Below are positions 53,158-54,944 of a stretch of DNA of 54,944 bases, in pieces. The DNA lies in NCBI GenBank assembly GCA_947628705.1, contig CANRAZ010000008.1, forward strand, positions 1 through 54,944. Reading direction: 5' to 3'. The notes under the pieces are model-generated. The model searched no databases and was not told the origin of the DNA. It worked only from the letters and a program-made list of their open reading frames with translations. Origin of the DNA: an uncultured Lachnospiraceae bacterium. GTDB taxonomy: Bacteria; Bacillota; Clostridia; Lachnospirales; Lachnospiraceae. Position numbers and translations under genes: made by a program. Numbering within the stretch: position 1 is the first letter of the stretch; each line of letters starts with the position of its first letter.

Positions 53158-53298
53158 GTTTTTACCTCCGCCTAGTTTAAAAAGTCGGCAGCTTCTGATT
53201 TCAGCTTAGTGCCGTATCGCAATTTGTCATTTTGTGTCGTAGAAGAAAAATAAAAGTTAAAAAACAGCAATTATGTTTGTTTTACGGCATATTCTGCA

Positions 53299-53676
53299 TT
53301 AAATTTTGCTGTTTCCTTTTTTGGGCGCCGTAAGCGTATAGCTTAAATCAAGCAGATTAAAAACCTTTTCATCAGGTACTGTTCCGTCAAGAAGAATGGT
53401 AATCCATTCCGTATGGTTCATGTGATATGCCGGGAAAATTCCTTCTTGTGAGCGGAGAGAAGCGGAAAGCAAAGGGTCGCATTTAACATTAAGAACATCG
53501 CACATTTCATTATCCGGAAGTCCAAGCTTTTTCTTTGAAATCTTCATTACAAGTCCGTACCATTTTCGGGTTTCCCTGTGGCGCAGAACTGCCGATTCGC
53601 TGTCATTTTTCCACGGATAGTCAGGAAGAGTTTTATAGTGTTTTTCTGCGTAGCTGAAAACAGATTTGCGGCTCAT
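53299..53676 (-). CDS. MmcQ/YjbR-family protein
   Basis: The 125-aa protein starts at ATG 53676, set by GGAGGTG just upstream; the frame is open 10 codons further without a site. VFSYAEKHYKTLPDYPWKND, the KISKKKLGLP stretch, CDPLL and the AYHMNHTEWITILLDG segment are the MmcQ/YjbR (DUF419) pattern. The fold resembles CyaY and is thought to bind DNA or other ligands; role unknown. It is monocistronic. Confidence 0.88.
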   Translation of the reverse strand: MSRKSVFSYAEKHYKTLPDYPWKNDSESAVLRHRETRKWYGLVMKISKKKLGLPDNEMCDVLNVKCDPLLSASLRSQEGIFPAYHMNHTEWITILLDGTVPDEKVFNLLDLSYTLTAPKKGNSKI

Positions 53677-53804
53677 GGCGTCACCTCCTGTTTCAAAGGA
53701 TAACACGGGAAGCAGCTTATTTCAATTGCTAAATGCAGCACTGTTTATTTTTTTAATAACAGTGTGCTTTTTGTGACTTAAAAAGTCTGCGGAATGGATA
53801 AAAT

Positions 53805-53849
53805 AAAACCGCCGCTTTGCAGAAATTCTTTTGCAAAACAGCGGTTTTC
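53805..53849. terminator. Probable terminator, 3' of the lipoprotein gene
   Basis: AAAACCGC(CG)CTTTGCA pairs with TTGCAAAA(CA)GCGGTTTT with small internal mismatches. The outer A/T pairs supply T tracts on both strands, so it can end the minus-strand lipoprotein transcript. The rest of 53707-53951 shows no gene. Confidence 0.65.
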
Positions 53850-53951
53850 TCCCAACCCGAATTTATATGCGCATATACAAACCTTTTAGCTTAAACTTTA
53901 CATTCAGTAAAGTACTATAAGTAAATGCGGACTTAAGATAAGTAAAGCTTG

Positions 53952-54788
53952 TCAGTGACTTGCGGCATAGGAGGTTTTTCTTTCTCCGTCAACATCCTTA
54001 AAGGAGTAACTGAAAACATAGTCGTTATAATCAGTCATCATGGTAAATACTGCTTTTCTTTGAATAGTGTCTCCCGGTCTTGGATTTTCATCTCCTTCGC
54101 CGATTGTGTCTGCCGTGACGTCCGTGCAGCTTCCGACTCCGAGATAAAGCGTATTGTTTTTTTCAAATCCTTTCCCGTCAGGCTTTTCAGCTTCTAATGA
54201 CAAATCGCTTACGGTAATTCCGAAATCGCTTTGTGAATATTCTTCAGGGTATTTTATTTCGTAATCAAATTCATAGTATTTAATGAAATCTTCCTCCGGC
54301 TGCTCCAGTATCCAGAAATTATTGCCGTTATTGTATGCGTCTACGGAAGCCTGTCCATCCTCGCTTACGCTGACAACTCTCCAATAAATGACCTCCTGGC
54401 TTTCAGATACGGGATTGTAGGTGGCAGCTTTAATCCATTCGCCTAAAGGAGCCGGTGAAAGAGGGTCTGTATACTGCACGGTATCGGCAGTATCACTACC
54501 GTTCTCGCCGCTATTATCCGAAGCGTCGCCGTCATTGTCGTCATTATTGCTTTTGTCATCACCGTCATTGTTTGCGCCGTCACCGTCATCGTTGTCAGTT
54601 GTTCCGCCGTTGTCGGAGGTATTGTTTTTGTCGCTGTCTTCAGGCTTTTTGGTAATTGTGCTTTCTGCGGCAGGCTTTGAAGATGAAACATCTTTATTAT
54701 TGTCCTCACTCTTGCCGCATCCGCACAAGCTTAAACATAACATTACGCAAAGTATAAAAATAAGCTTTGCCTTTGAAGTTAATTTCAT
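53952..54788 (-). CDS. Lipoprotein with acidic repeat linker, unknown function
   Basis: The protein has 278 aa from ATG 54788, set by GGAGG 8 bases upstream; an ATG 18 bases earlier precedes that site. The signal peptide ends in a Cys-rich lipobox (LSLCGCG). A long Asp/Asn/Gly-rich linker (about 25-90, units like DGDDKSNNDDNDGD) keeps the C-terminal domain away from the membrane. That domain (about 95-278) is beta-rich with VSVSEDGQASVDAYNNGNNF and EKNNTLYLGVG. It recalls DUF5067/DUF4352-type lipoproteins, but I cannot assign it. Nothing else is recognisable from its start to the window end. Confidence 0.75.
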   Translation of the reverse strand: MKLTSKAKLIFILCVMLCLSLCGCGKSEDNNKDVSSSKPAAESTITKKPEDSDKNNTSDNGGTTDNDDGDGANNDGDDKSNNDDNDGDASDNSGENGSDTADTVQYTDPLSPAPLGEWIKAATYNPVSESQEVIYWRVVSVSEDGQASVDAYNNGNNFWILEQPEEDFIKYYEFDYEIKYPEEYSQSDFGITVSDLSLEAEKPDGKGFEKNNTLYLGVGSCTDVTADTIGEGDENPRPGDTIQRKAVFTMMTDYNDYVFSYSFKDVDGERKTSYAASH

Positions 54789-54944
54789 TATTGTATCCTC
54801 CTGCATGGTTGTTAGGTAGATTTTTAATTGCAGGAAGATAATATCTTAAAAAAAGTCAGTTTTCAATGCTTCTTGCATATTCGGCTGTTTTGCTTGTACA
54901 TTCGGTAAAAAAGCGCTTAACCGGAAATAGCCGTCGCGCTCGGA

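Noticed and set aside
54421-54819. Ser/Leu/Pro-rich plus-strand frame near the window end
   Set aside because: It is the antisense of the Asp/Asn/Gly linker of the lipoprotein gene.

Overview
The window comes from a low-to-mid GC anaerobic Bacillota, most likely class Clostridia. The grounds are gene content and order: an apt-rel-MBL-hemZ-HD-hisS-aspS run, a reverse rubrerythrin, a rubredoxin/flavodiiron pair, strong GGAGG ribosome binding sites, and several lipoproteins. I cannot fix the genus. No rRNA, tRNA, transposase, prophage or plasmid gene was seen.

Layout. (1) 1-3366: a large CRISPR array of the I-C repeat type, 49 intact 33-bp repeats plus one cut by the window edge and one decayed terminal repeat, with 50 spacers. 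It reads left to right, so the leader and any cas operon lie left of the window. A further repeat relic and a terminator that resembles the repeat stem follow (3829-3923). (2) 3977-5825: a DUF1508 protein and a SpoIID-like/peptidoglycan-binding protein on the minus strand. (3) 6019-14946: a housekeeping run for purine salvage, stringent response, haem-type radical SAM enzyme, HD-GYP protein, and His and Asp tRNA synthetases. (4) 14947-22456: small accessory genes, namely nitroreductase, DUF1294, galM with a convergent AraC regulator, reverse rubrerythrin, a FakA C-terminal-like protein, mntP behind a manganese riboswitch, signal peptidase I and a CapA-like lipoprotein. (5) 22508-23173: a deletion scar joining the 3' part of a lysR gene to an internal piece of a divergent eamA gene. 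(6) 23193-33107: CDF transporter, Na+/proline symporter, an orphan Cas6-family protein, a TPR lipoprotein, hflX, thyA-folA, ilvE and a polysaccharide deacetylase. (7) 33431-41355: a TetR regulator with a clear promoter and palindromic operator, a GPH-family symporter, an acyl-CoA ligase, an amidohydrolase, a TSUP permease, a lipid kinase and DAHP synthase. (8) 41728-49555: a seven-gene cell-surface cluster: membrane-anchored transglutaminase, Asp/Glu racemase, stand-alone adenylation enzyme, carrier protein, MBOAT acyltransferase, SGNH-like protein with Cys in place of Ser, and a lipoprotein. (9) 49694-51603: rubredoxin-flavin reductase and flavodiiron protein for O2/NO detoxification. (10) 51688-54788: a GH25 lysozyme with coiled-coil and lectin-like parts, a MmcQ/YjbR protein and a lipoprotein, all on the minus strand.

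The strongest candidate for an undescribed system is cluster 8. It has the logic of D-alanylation (activate, load on carrier, transfer across the membrane, finish outside) but carries its own Asp/Glu-type racemase, a lysine in the predicted amino-acid pocket of the adenylation enzyme and a cysteine-type SGNH protein. I infer that it decorates a surface polymer with a D-amino acid, possibly an acidic one. Second is the lone Cas6 in a genome whose visible array is of the I-C type, which normally uses Cas5 for crRNA processing; this Cas6 also seems to lack the usual catalytic histidine.
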